From assembly GCA_947629935.1 (NCBI GenBank), contig CANRFQ010000012.1:1-32281 (forward strand): a stretch of DNA of 32,281 nt, written 5' to 3'. The translations under genes and the position numbers were made by a program. The stretch's first letter is position 1, and each line of letters opens with the position of its first letter. Below the pieces are notes generated by a model. That model ran no database searches, was not told the DNA's origin, and saw nothing but the letters and a program-made list of their open reading frames with translations. Below are positions 1 through 8,167 of this stretch, piece after piece. The DNA is from an uncultured Bacilli bacterium (GTDB lineage: Bacteria > Bacillota_I > Bacilli_A > RF39 > UBA660).

Positions 1-54
1 TACATTGACCCATTTACTGGAAAAAAGACAAAACAATTCAAGCTATTTAAGTAA
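1..54 (+). CDS. C-terminal end of an unidentified gene (partial)
   Basis: Frame 1 is open from the window edge and ends with TAA at 52-54. The visible 17 residues are basic and end in KQFKLFK. That is too little to name a family. The frame is inferred only from its openness and from the terminator-like hairpins that follow. Confidence 0.4.
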   Translation, partial: YIDPFTGKKTKQFKLFK

Positions 55-144
55 TAGCAAGTAGTAAAAGTAGTGCAAAAGTTAGACAATTTCGGAGCGC
101 AATCTAGCGCGGCCAGTAAGAGGCACTTTTAGTGCTTAATAAAA

Positions 145-170
145 CTACCAGCTAAGCTGGTAGATTTTTA
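145..170. terminator. Bidirectional intrinsic terminator overlapping a coding end
   Basis: Perfect 8-bp stem CTACCAGC (145-152) / GCTGGTAG (156-163) with loop TAA, flanked by AAAA on the left and ATTTTT on the right. It can therefore stop transcription from both sides. The left-hand residues of the stem include the TAG stop and last codons of the minus-strand surface-protein gene. Confidence 0.8.
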
Positions 171-907
171 TTATAATGGGAAACACTAAAGAATAAAAGT
201 GCCATTCCCATGATACCAAACATTATGATAATATTTAGTTTATCACTTGTTTCAGGACTTACTTCGGAAAATAAACTCTCAATTTCTGTTAATGATAATT
301 CAGCTCCCGATTTAATAGTTTTTAACTCTCCATCCATCTCGACAACGGCATCTTTAGAGTCGCTAGGTACCCACATTGTTGGAGTATCAGCAGTTTCTGT
401 TGTGTTAACTAAATTAGTATCTTCATCAATTATCATACGAGATTGATTAGTTACTCCTTTACCTTGGGAAAGTTCGATTCCTCCAAAACCATTCCCCGAA
501 ACATCAACATTACCAAGAAGTTTAACAGTACCACCATTTACTAAGATTGCTGCATTTCCACCGGTTAATTTAATATCTTTAACAGTGGCTACTGTTTTAT
601 AAATTTGTAAAAGATATATTCCACCCCAAACTTTGTTGTCCGAACTTTTTTCTTCTCCAAAAGTTCCAACATATTTCATAGTATGATTATCGCCATCGAC
701 TGTAACTTGACGGGTGATATTAATCTTTTGGGTAGTTTCAATATCATTACCTAAAATAATCGTACTTACTTCTTTATTTTGTAAAGCTTCTAAAAATTCT
801 GCTTGGTCATGGACTACACTTTCTGTTAAGGCACTAACTTTAATATTTGGAATAACTAATAAACCAATTATGATAGCTAGCAAAAGTATCCATCTTTTCT
901 TTAACAT
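152..907 (-). CDS. Secreted surface protein with beta-helix-like repeats and sortase-like C-terminus
   Basis: About 251 aa. The chosen ATG at 907 is preceded by AAAGGAG (complement of 915-921) at 7-nt spacing. An in-frame ATG 33 bases further upstream has no such site. The N-terminus is a basic MLKKRW followed by a hydrophobic signal segment. The middle has short Gly/Asn/Val-rich strands (ILVNGGTVKLLGNVDVSGNG) like those of right-handed beta-helix surface proteins. The C-terminus has SPETSD, a hydrophobic stretch of about 19 residues and a short basic tail, which resembles a NPxTGD/LPxTG sorting signal. No sortase lies in the window. The role is inferred: a wall- or membrane-anchored exported protein. 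Confidence 0.6.
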   Translation of the reverse strand: MLKKRWILLLAIIIGLLVIPNIKVSALTESVVHDQAEFLEALQNKEVSTIILGNDIETTQKINITRQVTVDGDNHTMKYVGTFGEEKSSDNKVWGGIYLLQIYKTVATVKDIKLTGGNAAILVNGGTVKLLGNVDVSGNGFGGIELSQGKGVTNQSRMIIDEDTNLVNTTETADTPTMWVPSDSKDAVVEMDGELKTIKSGAELSLTEIESLFSEVSPETSDKLNIIIMFGIMGMALLFFSVSHYNKNLPA

Positions 908-1038
908 TTTTAAACTCCTTTCTTTACTTTTAGTTTGCATTAAATTGGCAATAATATACTCGTACTTTAGTGTAAAATAAAAAAAGTAGTATAAAAACTC
1001 CCAAATTTTTCATGCTAAAAATAAAAGGAGAAATGATT

Positions 1039-1482
1039 ATGGAAAAAAAACAAAAAAAAGAAGAAGTAAATGTTTTAGATGAATTACATAAGGGAGCTTG
1101 TATGGGAATGGACGCCATATCTTTTATAATGGATAAAGTTAAAGATGAAGATTTTAAGTCTACTTTAGAAAAACAATATAATGGATATAAAGATGTAGCC
1201 GCGCAAATTGAAGAGTTATATCCGGAATATTCTGAAAAAGATCCCCATGAAACAAGTGCTATGAATAAAGCTATGACTTGGTGGGGAATCGAAATGAAAA
1301 CAATGAGTGATGATACAACATCTAAATTAGCTGAACTTATAATGCAAGGAACTAATATGGGAATTATTGAAGGAAGAAGACTATTAAATCAAAAATCTAT
1401 GGAAGAACAAGTCAAAAAAATAGCGGAAGCCTATGTCAAAATGCAAGAAGACGATGTTGAAGATTTAAAAAATTATCTCTAA
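1039..1482 (+). CDS. Small four-helix, ferritin-like (DUF2383-type) protein
   Basis: 147 aa, soluble and entirely helical. The start at 1039 is preferred because AAAGGAG (1024-1030) lies 8 nt upstream. The ATG at 1033 is only 2 nt from it and the ATG at 1012 precedes it. The pattern resembles the Clostridia/Bacilli ferritin-like proteins annotated as DUF2383: an N-terminal helix with GACMGMDAISFIMDKV, a second helix with Glu/Tyr pairs, MTWWGIEMKTM, then LAELIMQGTNMGIIEG. Metal binding is possible but I cannot map a full ligand set. It is a single-gene unit with its own terminator. Confidence 0.6.
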   Translation: MEKKQKKEEVNVLDELHKGACMGMDAISFIMDKVKDEDFKSTLEKQYNGYKDVAAQIEELYPEYSEKDPHETSAMNKAMTWWGIEMKTMSDDTTSKLAELIMQGTNMGIIEGRRLLNQKSMEEQVKKIAEAYVKMQEDDVEDLKNYL

Positions 1483-1499
1483 AATAGAGTTTTTTTTTA
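1477..1499 (+). terminator. Intrinsic terminator
   Basis: Stem CTCTA (1477-1481) / TAGAG (1485-1489) followed by nine T. It overlaps the stop codon of the ferritin-like gene. Confidence 0.8.
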
Positions 1500-1503
1500 T
1501 GGA

Positions 1504-1550
1504 AAAAAAGGAAATAGCCAACTTTTCTATAATAATACTAATAGAAAGGT
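1504..1550 (+). promoter_or_regulatory. Promoter-leader shared with the RhuM-Fic gene
   Basis: Holds an A-rich 13-mer ending in GGAAAT and, 8 nt later, a 19-mer containing CTATAATAATACTAAT. Both blocks recur exactly upstream of the gene at 17232 (17143-17180). TATAAT is a good -10. No convincing -35 is visible. Confidence 0.5.
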
Positions 1551-1559
1551 AGGTGAAAG

Positions 1560-2351
1560 ATAATTCAAACTAAAGAAATTTTTATTCCTCTAACTTCAGA
1601 TAGTTTATTTAAAGCTTTCTTTCGTAATAAAAAATATTTAATTGATTTTTTAAAAGATGTTTTAAAAGAGGAAATAGTTGATTTAGAGTATTTAGATACT
1701 TATCTAGAAAAAGAAAACTATAATAAAAAAGAAAGCTTTTTAGATTTGCTAGTAAAATTTAATAATGGCAGTTATGCTATCGTGGAAATGCAGAATGAAA
1801 ATAGGGGCAGCATGGTAACAAGAATATTTTATTATTTAGGAAAACTAGCGACAAGAAGTTTGAGAAATGGGGAAGATTATAAATTAATAAAAAAATATAT
1901 TGGAATATGTATTTTAAATTATAATGCACAACCCTTTACAAAAATGCACAATGTTTGTAAACTGTATAATGAAACAGCTAAAGAAGTATTAAGTGACATT
2001 TTAGAAATCCATGTTTTAAACTTAAAAAGTCAAGAAATAAATGATAAGTTAAAATGGTTAGAAGTATTAAAGGAGGAAGAAAATTGGGATATGGGAAAAT
2101 ATAATGATGAAGATTTAAAAGCTGCAGTTTCCGAATTAAAAAGATTAAGTGGAGATGTTGAAGTAATGGCAGCTTATGATAAAGAAATGGAAAATAAGCT
2201 TGATCGAATCTTAATTAGACAAGAAGTATTGGAAGAAACTACTAAGAACGCTGCTCTAAACTTATATCAAAATGGTGTATCCAAAGATATAATTTGCCAA
2301 TCATTAAATATAACCCAACAAGAATTAGATAATATCCTAAAAAATATTTAG
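1560..2351 (+). CDS. Rpn-family PD-(D/E)XK nuclease ('transposase'), start codon abnormal
   Basis: About 263 aa if read from 1560. The first ATG in frame (1746) would discard the conserved N-terminus, which reads IPLTSDSLFKAFFRNK and continues uninterrupted into FLDLLVKFNNGSYAIVEMQ. This is the Rpn/PD-(D/E)XK transposase-family pattern: Asp in LDLL, then ExQ in VEMQ as catalytic residues. The C-terminal 40 residues (NGVSKDIICQSLNITQQEL) look like the helix-turn-helix tail typical of the family. Upstream AGGTAGGTGA (1547-1556) is a good SD, but it is followed by ATA (1560) and ATT (1563) instead of ATG. An in-frame TGA at 1554 blocks anything longer. Either a rare ATT/ATA start is used, or an ATG was lost and the gene is decaying. 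Known members promote RecA-independent recombination. The role here is inferred. Confidence 0.7.
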   Translation: MIQTKEIFIPLTSDSLFKAFFRNKKYLIDFLKDVLKEEIVDLEYLDTYLEKENYNKKESFLDLLVKFNNGSYAIVEMQNENRGSMVTRIFYYLGKLATRSLRNGEDYKLIKKYIGICILNYNAQPFTKMHNVCKLYNETAKEVLSDILEIHVLNLKSQEINDKLKWLEVLKEEENWDMGKYNDEDLKAAVSELKRLSGDVEVMAAYDKEMENKLDRILIRQEVLEETTKNAALNLYQNGVSKDIICQSLNITQQELDNILKNI

Positions 2352-2376
2352 AAAGTGTGAATAGCACTTTTTTTTC
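2352..2376 (+). terminator. Intrinsic terminator of the Rpn gene
   Basis: AAAGTG (2352-2357) pairs with CACTTT (2365-2370), loop of 7, followed by a run of T. Confidence 0.7.
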
Positions 2377-2379
2377 AAA

Positions 2380-2417
2380 TAAATATATCTAAATTGCTTC
2401 CAATTTAGATATATTTA
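2380..2417. terminator. Long perfect hairpin between convergent genes
   Basis: A 17-bp perfect AT-rich stem (arms 2380-2396 and 2401-2417) closes on a CTTC loop. It covers the stop codon and last codons of the minus-strand gene. The T-run on the minus strand is short, so it may serve as a transcription barrier or an RNA-stabilising 3' end as much as a classic terminator. Confidence 0.55.
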
Positions 2418-3157
2418 ATATTTTTAATAACTTCTAGTTTATCAATTTTTTTGGTCAAAATTTTTTGCATATTACTTTGATATTGCGGTAGGAAACCAAA
2501 TTGTTTTTTTTCTGAAAATTTGGTGTTAGTTAGGCCATAATCATCAATAAATTTTTGATAAATTTTATTAACGTTACTTATAGTATTTTGATCTAGATTA
2601 TTTAATGGGGTATATTTATTAATATTGGTAATTTTATCCTTATATGCTTTGGCATTTCTATATCTTTGTAATTCCCAATAATAAGCATCTATTATTTTAT
2701 TAGGTTTTTGATAATAAGGGTTTTGTTCATTTTTTAATTCTTGTAATCGCAACTTGGCTTTAGCTAATTCGTCTTGTCTTAAATTGGGATTAGCAATTAT
2801 TTGATACAAATAGATCATATCAGAGGTATCTTCAGCTTCTAAAAAATGAATAATATAACTAAATATTTTGTAGCCTTTGTAAAGTATATATAATTGTCCT
2901 TTTTTTCTATTAGCAATTATTTCTGTTTGGGGATTGCATTCAGTTGCTAATTTAATGGCTCTGTTAAAAATGTTATATCTCGCTACTTGCTCGATAAAAT
3001 CATCAGGTACAATTTGGGAAAATTGACTATTTAAAATAGAAAATTCCAGTTCTATTAAACCGTTTAAATACGCAATGCAATCTTGATGAAGTATGGACTT
3101 ATAATTTTCTAGTAAATTTAATAATTCTGTTTTAGAAGCAATAATATCTTTATTCAT
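2405..3157 (-). CDS. Conserved-looking hypothetical protein, helical
   Basis: 250 aa with no family I recognise. The ATG at 3157 is favoured because AAAAGGAG (complement of 3167-3174) is 9 nt upstream. The ATG at 3166 abuts the SD. There is no signal peptide or membrane span. It is rich in Leu, Ile, Asn, Tyr and Lys and predicted mostly helical, with a segment around residues 125-170 (AKAKLRLQELKNEQNPYYQKPNKI) rich in charged helices. That segment resembles the style of YlbF/YmcA-type regulators, but I cannot support that assignment. It is divergent from the two-component pair, with about 110 bp between starts. Confidence 0.5.
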   Translation of the reverse strand: MNKDIIASKTELLNLLENYKSILHQDCIAYLNGLIELEFSILNSQFSQIVPDDFIEQVARYNIFNRAIKLATECNPQTEIIANRKKGQLYILYKGYKIFSYIIHFLEAEDTSDMIYLYQIIANPNLRQDELAKAKLRLQELKNEQNPYYQKPNKIIDAYYWELQRYRNAKAYKDKITNINKYTPLNNLDQNTISNVNKIYQKFIDDYGLTNTKFSEKKQFGFLPQYQSNMQKILTKKIDKLEVIKNIKYI

Positions 3158-3239
3158 CAAAATCATCTCCTTTTGGTAGTATATTTAATCACAAAATCGC
3201 TAGAAGTCAATAATTTTCATTTTTTTATCACATTTTTAG

Positions 3240-3260
3240 TATAATATTAACTTAAGTGGT
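3240..3260 (+). promoter_or_regulatory. -10 and ribosome binding site of the response regulator
   Basis: TATAAT at 3240-3245. A weak -35 (TTCATT, 3216-3221) lies 18 nt upstream. The SD is GTGGTGAT, close to the ATG at 3268. Confidence 0.55.
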
Positions 3261-3267
3261 GATATAG

Positions 3268-3930
3268 ATGAAAATCTTAATTGTAGATGATGAACAATTA
3301 ATTCGCGATGTCATAAAAGAATATGCAATATTAGAAAATTATCGTGTTGATGAAGCAGATGATGGCCTAAAAGCTTTAGAGATGGTCCGTCATAATGAAT
3401 ATGATGTTATTATTATGGATATTATGATGCCCAAAATGGATGGATATAAGACAGTAGAAGAAATCAAAAAAATTAAAGATATTCCTTTTATCATGCTTTC
3501 CGCCCGAGCTGAAGAGTATGACAAACTTTATGGTTTTAAGTTAGGAATAGATGATTATATGACAAAACCTTTTTCTCCCAAAGAATTAATGGCTCGGATT
3601 AAAGCTGTTACTAAAAGAAATACTTCCTCAGATGCCATTTATACTTTCGAGGGCTTAGTTGTAAATGATAGTGCCCATGAAGTTATGGTTGATAATGTCA
3701 AAATTAATTTGACCCCTAAAGAATATGATCTTCTTTTATATTTTATTAAAAATAAAAACATTGCTTTATCCCGCCAGCAACTCTTAGAACAAGTCTGGGG
3801 CTATGATTATTTAGGTGAAGATCGTACTATCGATACTCATGTTAAAACATTACGTAACAACTTGCAAAAATATCGAAAATTTATTATAACAATAAGAGGA
3901 ATGGGGTATAAGTTTGAATATAAAAAATAA
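3268..3930 (+). CDS. OmpR/PhoB-family response regulator
   Basis: 220 aa, the usual family length. Receiver domain about 1-115: acidic pair D7/D8 in LIVDDEQ, phospho-acceptor D51 in IIMDIMMPKMDG, switch Ser78 in IMLSAR and conserved K100 in MTKPFSPKEL. The C-terminal winged helix (about 125-218) contains LTPKEYDLL and the recognition-helix region DRTIDTHVKTLRNNL. It acts in the cytoplasm as a DNA-binding regulator phosphorylated by the histidine kinase encoded immediately downstream, whose frame overlaps its last 17 bases. The regulon is unknown. The flanking cell-wall genes suggest an envelope stimulus, but that is inference. Confidence 0.93.
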   Translation: MKILIVDDEQLIRDVIKEYAILENYRVDEADDGLKALEMVRHNEYDVIIMDIMMPKMDGYKTVEEIKKIKDIPFIMLSARAEEYDKLYGFKLGIDDYMTKPFSPKELMARIKAVTKRNTSSDAIYTFEGLVVNDSAHEVMVDNVKINLTPKEYDLLLYFIKNKNIALSRQQLLEQVWGYDYLGEDRTIDTHVKTLRNNLQKYRKFIITIRGMGYKFEYKK

Positions 3931-5284
3931 AAGTATTAACTTTCAAACAATTTGTTATTTAGTAGTTTTTTCTACCACTATTCTTCTAGCTTTATGGTTT
4001 TTTCAAATTCTTTTTTTAAGAGTATTTTACGAACGCTATCAAATAAAAACAATGCAAAAAATTTCTCAGGAAATTCAAAAATATGATGATAATGATTTAT
4101 TGGAATTAGAAAAAATAGCTTATGAAAATGATATATGTATTGAACTTGATTTAGGTAGTGAAACTTTGAGCTTTAATACGAAAATGCCTACTTGCATTTT
4201 AAATACTTCTTCCTCCTTATTAGAAAACTATAAATATAAATTACTAAATATGGATAAGGATATTAATACCTTAAAATTAGTGAATAAAAAATATGAAGTC
4301 AAAGGCTTACTTTCGGCTATCAAAAAAGATAATGGAATAATCTATGCTTATGCTAATCTCGAAGATGTTAATGCTACTTCCATTGTGTTGCGTAATCAAC
4401 TAATTTATATTACCTTACTAGCCATTATTATATCTTGTTTACTTGCTTTATATATTTCGAAAAAACTAACTAAACCCATCGTTGAGATTACTAAAAAAGC
4501 CAAAAATTTAGGAAACAAAAATCTCGAGTTTAAAAAAAGTGGGATTAGAGAAATTGATGAATTAGCCGAAAATCTTAACAACGCCAATATGGAAATAATG
4601 AAAATAGATGAATTACGTCGAGATTTAATGGCCAATGTTTCTCACGATTTAAAAACTCCTTTAACGATGATTAAAGCTTATGCCGAGATGATTAGAGACT
4701 TTTCTTATAAAGACAAAGACAAGCGCGATAATCATTTAGCCATCATTATTGATGAAACCGACCGTTTAAACATGTTAGTTAATGATATTCTTTTATTATC
4801 CAAAGCCCAAGCACGTGTGGAAAGCTTAAAAATAGAAGAATATGATTTAATTAAGGAGATAAAAGGTATTTTAAAAAAATATGAAATAATGAAAGAGACA
4901 GAAGACTATACACTTACGCTTTCAGCTCCTGCTAAAGTCAAAGTCAAAGCAGATAAGAATAAATTAAATCAAGTTATTTATAACTTAATTAATAATGCCA
5001 TTAATTATACCGGAAAAAATAAAGATGTCGTTATCGAAGTAGTCAAGCAAAATACCAGTTATTTAGTAGCTATTAAAGATAGTGGCAAAGGCATAAAAAA
5101 AGAAGAAATAAACTATATTTGGGATAAGTACTATAAAAATGAAAAAAATCATCAACGTAATGTGGTCGGCACTGGCCTAGGCTTATCAATCGTTAAAGCG
5201 ATTTTGGAAGAACATAAATTTAAGTATGGTGTTAAAAGTCAAAAAAATAAAGGCACAACCTTTTATTTTGAAATACCTAAATAA
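3914..5284 (+). CDS. Membrane sensor histidine kinase
   Basis: 456 aa starting at TTG 3914, inside the end of the response regulator gene, so it is translationally coupled. A GGGG stretch lies upstream as a weak SD. Order: short N-terminal tail, membrane span about 12-35, extracytoplasmic loop about 40-160, second span about 162-182, HAMP about 182-234, HisKA with H244 in NVSHDLKTPL, then HATPase_c with the N box near 357-364 (NLINNAIN), G1 DSGKG (389-393) and G2 GTGLGLS (419-425). It autophosphorylates H244 and passes the phosphate to D51 of its partner. The roughly 120-residue sensory loop matches no domain I can name, so the signal is unknown. Confidence 0.93.
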   Translation: MNIKNKSINFQTICYLVVFSTTILLALWFFQILFLRVFYERYQIKTMQKISQEIQKYDDNDLLELEKIAYENDICIELDLGSETLSFNTKMPTCILNTSSSLLENYKYKLLNMDKDINTLKLVNKKYEVKGLLSAIKKDNGIIYAYANLEDVNATSIVLRNQLIYITLLAIIISCLLALYISKKLTKPIVEITKKAKNLGNKNLEFKKSGIREIDELAENLNNANMEIMKIDELRRDLMANVSHDLKTPLTMIKAYAEMIRDFSYKDKDKRDNHLAIIIDETDRLNMLVNDILLLSKAQARVESLKIEEYDLIKEIKGILKKYEIMKETEDYTLTLSAPAKVKVKADKNKLNQVIYNLINNAINYTGKNKDVVIEVVKQNTSYLVAIKDSGKGIKKEEINYIWDKYYKNEKNHQRNVVGTGLGLSIVKAILEEHKFKYGVKSQKNKGTTFYFEIPK

Positions 5285-5415
5285 TTCACTTATTCTTCAC
5301 CATATTATCATAATTGAGATTTATACTGGTAATAGTAAAGGAAGGTGAATAATAACTAGAAATCAAATTTTCAAGCTACTACAAACAAAATTTATAAAAT
5401 ATAAAAACACACCTA

Positions 5416-5445
5416 AAAAAGTATTGAAATTCATCAATACTTTTT
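5416..5445. terminator. Bidirectional terminator between convergent genes
   Basis: 12-bp perfect stem: AAAAAGTATTGA (5416-5427) pairs with TCAATACTTTTT (5434-5445), loop AATTCA. It serves the histidine kinase (plus) and the FemAB gene (minus). An outer AACAC/GTGTT match may extend it. Confidence 0.85.
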
Positions 5446-5450
5446 AAGTG

Positions 5451-6689
5451 TTATTTTTTTAGTTGGCGATAAATTTTTAATAAAGTTGGTAAAACTTTAT
5501 ACCAAAAAGGTTTATTAACTAAATCAAATTCGCCTAAAAATTCAATATATTCGCCCCCAAATTTGCGTTTAAACTCGTGTAAGCCCGCTAATTTTTTATA
5601 AGTAGTTTTCGGATCACCGACTGTTCCGAATAAATCGAAAAATTTTAAACCTTTATCTATGGCGTCATTTAAAGCTTCATAGTAACAACGATTAACAGCA
5701 AAAGTTCTTTCTCCTAAATTATCATTACCTAAATATAATAGCCAAGAAGCATAATTCGTATAAGTAATAGCAGCTGAACAAACAATTTTGCCTTTCGGAT
5801 ATTGTTTGGCATATGGCTTGAAAATTTCTAAATCTTTTTCTAAACGTTTTATGCGATCTTGGGCGTCAGCTAAGTTTTTCTTTTTAATTTCGCCATTTTT
5901 AATTTTGGCTTTTAGTTCTTTTAATTCGTCTTTATCTTTTTTGATTATTTTATCAGGATATAAGCGAATGTTTAAAAGTTTAACATGCCCAGATTTATGA
6001 AAATGTTTATAAAAACTGCGATAGTAATCATAGGAATAAGCGTGGAAACCATCTTTTTGAGCATTGTTTAAAATCAAATCATGCATTATATCAATGTCAT
6101 TTCCTTCTTCTATTTCTAGATCATAACTATAACTTCTTTTAATAGTATTTAAGTAAGTTTTCGAAATATTTTTAATAATTTCATCTTTATCTTTGTTTAA
6201 ATGCACGCGGATTGTATAACGGGGTTGATTCCCTTCATATAATTTATAAAAACCTTTGTGGATAAAACCATTTTTAATAAAATTATCAAAAATGTCTTTA
6301 TTATTTTCTCCAGCAATTCGCTCGGCATTTTCATTAATATCTTGATATTTAACACCGGGATCAACTTTTAAATAAATCGCGTTTTCTTCTTTTAAAAACC
6401 TTTTTAAATTTTCTGTAAAAAAAGTAAATAAATCCTCATTGTGATAATCAATAACAAAACCCCGTGGAGCATAAAAATAACACATATTTAAAGGTGTTTT
6501 TCTTTTTAATAAAAGAGCACAAGCTAATAGTTTATTTTTGTCATCTTTAACTCCTACATAATAAGGAATTAAGCCACGCCCATCTTTTTGGGTTTGTCCC
6601 CATTCATAAGATTGTAAAAAGTGGGCTTCCTCTTGTGATTCAAAAAAATTTTTATATTCTTTTTCGCTTAAACTTTTAATAAACTTCAT
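5451..6689 (-). CDS. FemAB-family lipid II aminoacyltransferase (peptidoglycan branching)
   Basis: 412 aa, the usual FemX/FemA/MurM length. These enzymes transfer amino acids from aminoacyl-tRNA to the stem-peptide Lys of lipid II on the inner face of the membrane, making the interpeptide bridge. Supporting sequence: N-terminal FLQSYEWGQTQ and YYVGVKDDKNKLLACALLL, CYFYAPRGFVIDY, YTIRVHLNKDKDEIIKNIS, the helical coiled-coil arm inserted at about 247-295 (charged Lys/Glu heptads), and the C-terminal GNAT-like half with SWLLYLGNDN and FDLFGTVGDPKTTYKKLAGLHEFKRKFGGE. The SD is GGTGAA just upstream. The minus-strand promoter is probably TGGTAAAAT near 6705-6715. The exact amino acid added cannot be read from the sequence. 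Confidence 0.9.
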   Translation of the reverse strand: MKFIKSLSEKEYKNFFESQEEAHFLQSYEWGQTQKDGRGLIPYYVGVKDDKNKLLACALLLKRKTPLNMCYFYAPRGFVIDYHNEDLFTFFTENLKRFLKEENAIYLKVDPGVKYQDINENAERIAGENNKDIFDNFIKNGFIHKGFYKLYEGNQPRYTIRVHLNKDKDEIIKNISKTYLNTIKRSYSYDLEIEEGNDIDIMHDLILNNAQKDGFHAYSYDYYRSFYKHFHKSGHVKLLNIRLYPDKIIKKDKDELKELKAKIKNGEIKKKNLADAQDRIKRLEKDLEIFKPYAKQYPKGKIVCSAAITYTNYASWLLYLGNDNLGERTFAVNRCYYEALNDAIDKGLKFFDLFGTVGDPKTTYKKLAGLHEFKRKFGGEYIEFLGEFDLVNKPFWYKVLPTLLKIYRQLKK

Positions 6690-6784
6690 GATTCGTTCAC
6701 CATTAATTATTTTACCACGAAATTAAATAATAATTAAGTATTTGCCAAAATTCTCTTTTTATTTTGCAAAAGTATGTTATAACA

Positions 6785-7606
6785 TTATACAAATACAACA
6801 TTAAGATTATTAAAGTATTGTAAGACATTGTTAATTACTTCTTGAATTGGAATATTTAACCAATTGACTTTGGGATTATTTAGTGTTATTAAATATCTTT
6901 TAGAACTTAAAATTTGATTTAATCTTGAAATAATATCGGAAATATTATTTTCTTTCATGTTAGGATCATTAAATATTAAAATTTCCAAACATCTTTTTAA
7001 TTTTGATTTATCAATTCCCGCAATATTAATTAAATAATAAAAATCAAATAAATCTTTGTATCTTGTAGATCTAAATCCCAGTTTTAATAATGATTTTAAT
7101 TTTTCAGTGAGAATCTGTTCTTTGGAATTAATTAATAAGTTGGTATTTTGATTAAATATATCTAAACTAAAACTATATTCATCTTGTTCAATATCAAACT
7201 GTTTATGAACGCCTATATCTAACTTAGTATTTATACTGGTACCAAAAGAATCAGCAAGTTTTATATTAACTCTTTTTCCATCGTAATCTTGATGGTGTAA
7301 TTTCTTTATGGGTCCATTAATTTTAATTTCAATATTATCACTTGCACCATTAAGTTTATCAATAAAATTTTTAATTGAATCATCATCTAAAGAATATTTA
7401 ATAAAGTCTAAATCAATATCACGAGTTGCGCGACGAATATCTTTAGATATAAAGTGCATAACAACGCCACCCTTAATAGTAATATGATTTTTGAAACTAC
7501 TATTAGATATTTTGAAAAGTATTATATCTTGGCATACTTTAGAACTAGCATATGTATAATCATAGCCAGTATTAATATATTCACTAATCAATTTTTCTAA
7601 ATTCAT
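6785..7606 (-). CDS. abiEii: AbiEii/AbiGii-type nucleotidyltransferase toxin
   Basis: 273 aa. Nucleotidyltransferase signature: KGGVVMHF (45-52) followed by RRATRDIDLD (58-67), with the metal-binding D63/D65/D67 cluster. The family hallmark ILTEKLKSLLKLGFRSTRYKDLFDFYYLI follows in the C-terminal half. In characterised type IV systems this toxin class blocks growth, by modifying tRNA with nucleotides in related enzymes, and aborts phage infection. The start ATG directly follows the TAA of abiEi, with an SD (GAGAGG) inside the abiEi end, so translation is coupled. All key motifs are intact and the toxin looks functional. Confidence 0.92.
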   Translation of the reverse strand: MNLEKLISEYINTGYDYTYASSKVCQDIILFKISNSSFKNHITIKGGVVMHFISKDIRRATRDIDLDFIKYSLDDDSIKNFIDKLNGASDNIEIKINGPIKKLHHQDYDGKRVNIKLADSFGTSINTKLDIGVHKQFDIEQDEYSFSLDIFNQNTNLLINSKEQILTEKLKSLLKLGFRSTRYKDLFDFYYLINIAGIDKSKLKRCLEILIFNDPNMKENNISDIISRLNQILSSKRYLITLNNPKVNWLNIPIQEVINNVLQYFNNLNVVFV

Positions 7607-8149
7607 TTAAAATACCTCTCTTTGTAATGCTTCTGATAAGTTAAAATCATTTTTAAAAAGTGCCAAATATTCTTCGATTTTCTGCATATCTAATTCATTA
7701 GCTATTTCCCTATAATTAGATATAATTTCTTTGTAGTAATCAAAAGGTATTTGTTTTCTTTTTCTGATTAGTTCTACAAGTAATCTTTCTTTATTATAAA
7801 TATTTACAGAACATTCATTAATTTTAATGCTTTCTTTTCCAGTATTTAATCTCTTCTTATCATTAAATATTTGAACAATTTTTTCGTTCTTAATCGTACG
7901 ATAATTACTGGGTGTTGCCAGATATATCTTGTTTGGTATAACATCGGTTAAATCATAAAAGTAGAAAGCAGAATCCATTGTAATAACCCCTGAGGGATAT
8001 TTTTTAGAATAAAGAAGTATTGGATCAACTACTTTTTTATTTGAATAAATTCCGTTTTCAATTTTGTATATTTCTTTATTGTTAAGTGCTTTCTGGATAT
8101 TATATCTAGTGCCATATTTTTCTAAAAGTTCCTTATATGAATAAATCAT
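7607..8149 (-). CDS. abiEi: AbiEi-type antitoxin/autorepressor
   Basis: 180 aa from ATG 8149. A GTG at 8158 is also in frame but overlaps the SD AAGAGGTG (complement of 8156-8163), so it is rejected. The N-terminal winged helix-turn-helix region (YSYKELLEKYGTRYNIQKALNNKEIYKIENGIYSNK) and the following YPSGVITMDSAFYFYDLTDVIPNKIYLATPSN segment are typical of AbiEi. These antitoxins neutralise AbiEii without forming a stable complex and bind inverted repeats in their own promoter. A matching inverted repeat lies at 8183-8207. First gene of the two-gene operon. Confidence 0.92.
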   Translation of the reverse strand: MIYSYKELLEKYGTRYNIQKALNNKEIYKIENGIYSNKKVVDPILLYSKKYPSGVITMDSAFYFYDLTDVIPNKIYLATPSNYRTIKNEKIVQIFNDKKRLNTGKESIKINECSVNIYNKERLLVELIRKRKQIPFDYYKEIISNYREIANELDMQKIEEYLALFKNDFNLSEALQREVF

Positions 8150-8167
8150 TGTTATCACCTCTTTATC

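Noticed and set aside
55-135. GC-richer stretch with GCGC...GCGC and GCACTTTTAGTGC palindromes
   Set aside because: Tested as tRNA or small RNA. No cloverleaf, promoter or long stem; too short to support a feature beyond the terminator that follows.
5285-5400. SD-like AAAGGAAGGTGAATAATAA after the histidine kinase gene, resembling the Rpn leader
   Set aside because: The following frames close within a few codons and no gene follows. At most it is a decayed leader copy, mentioned only under the shared-leader finding.
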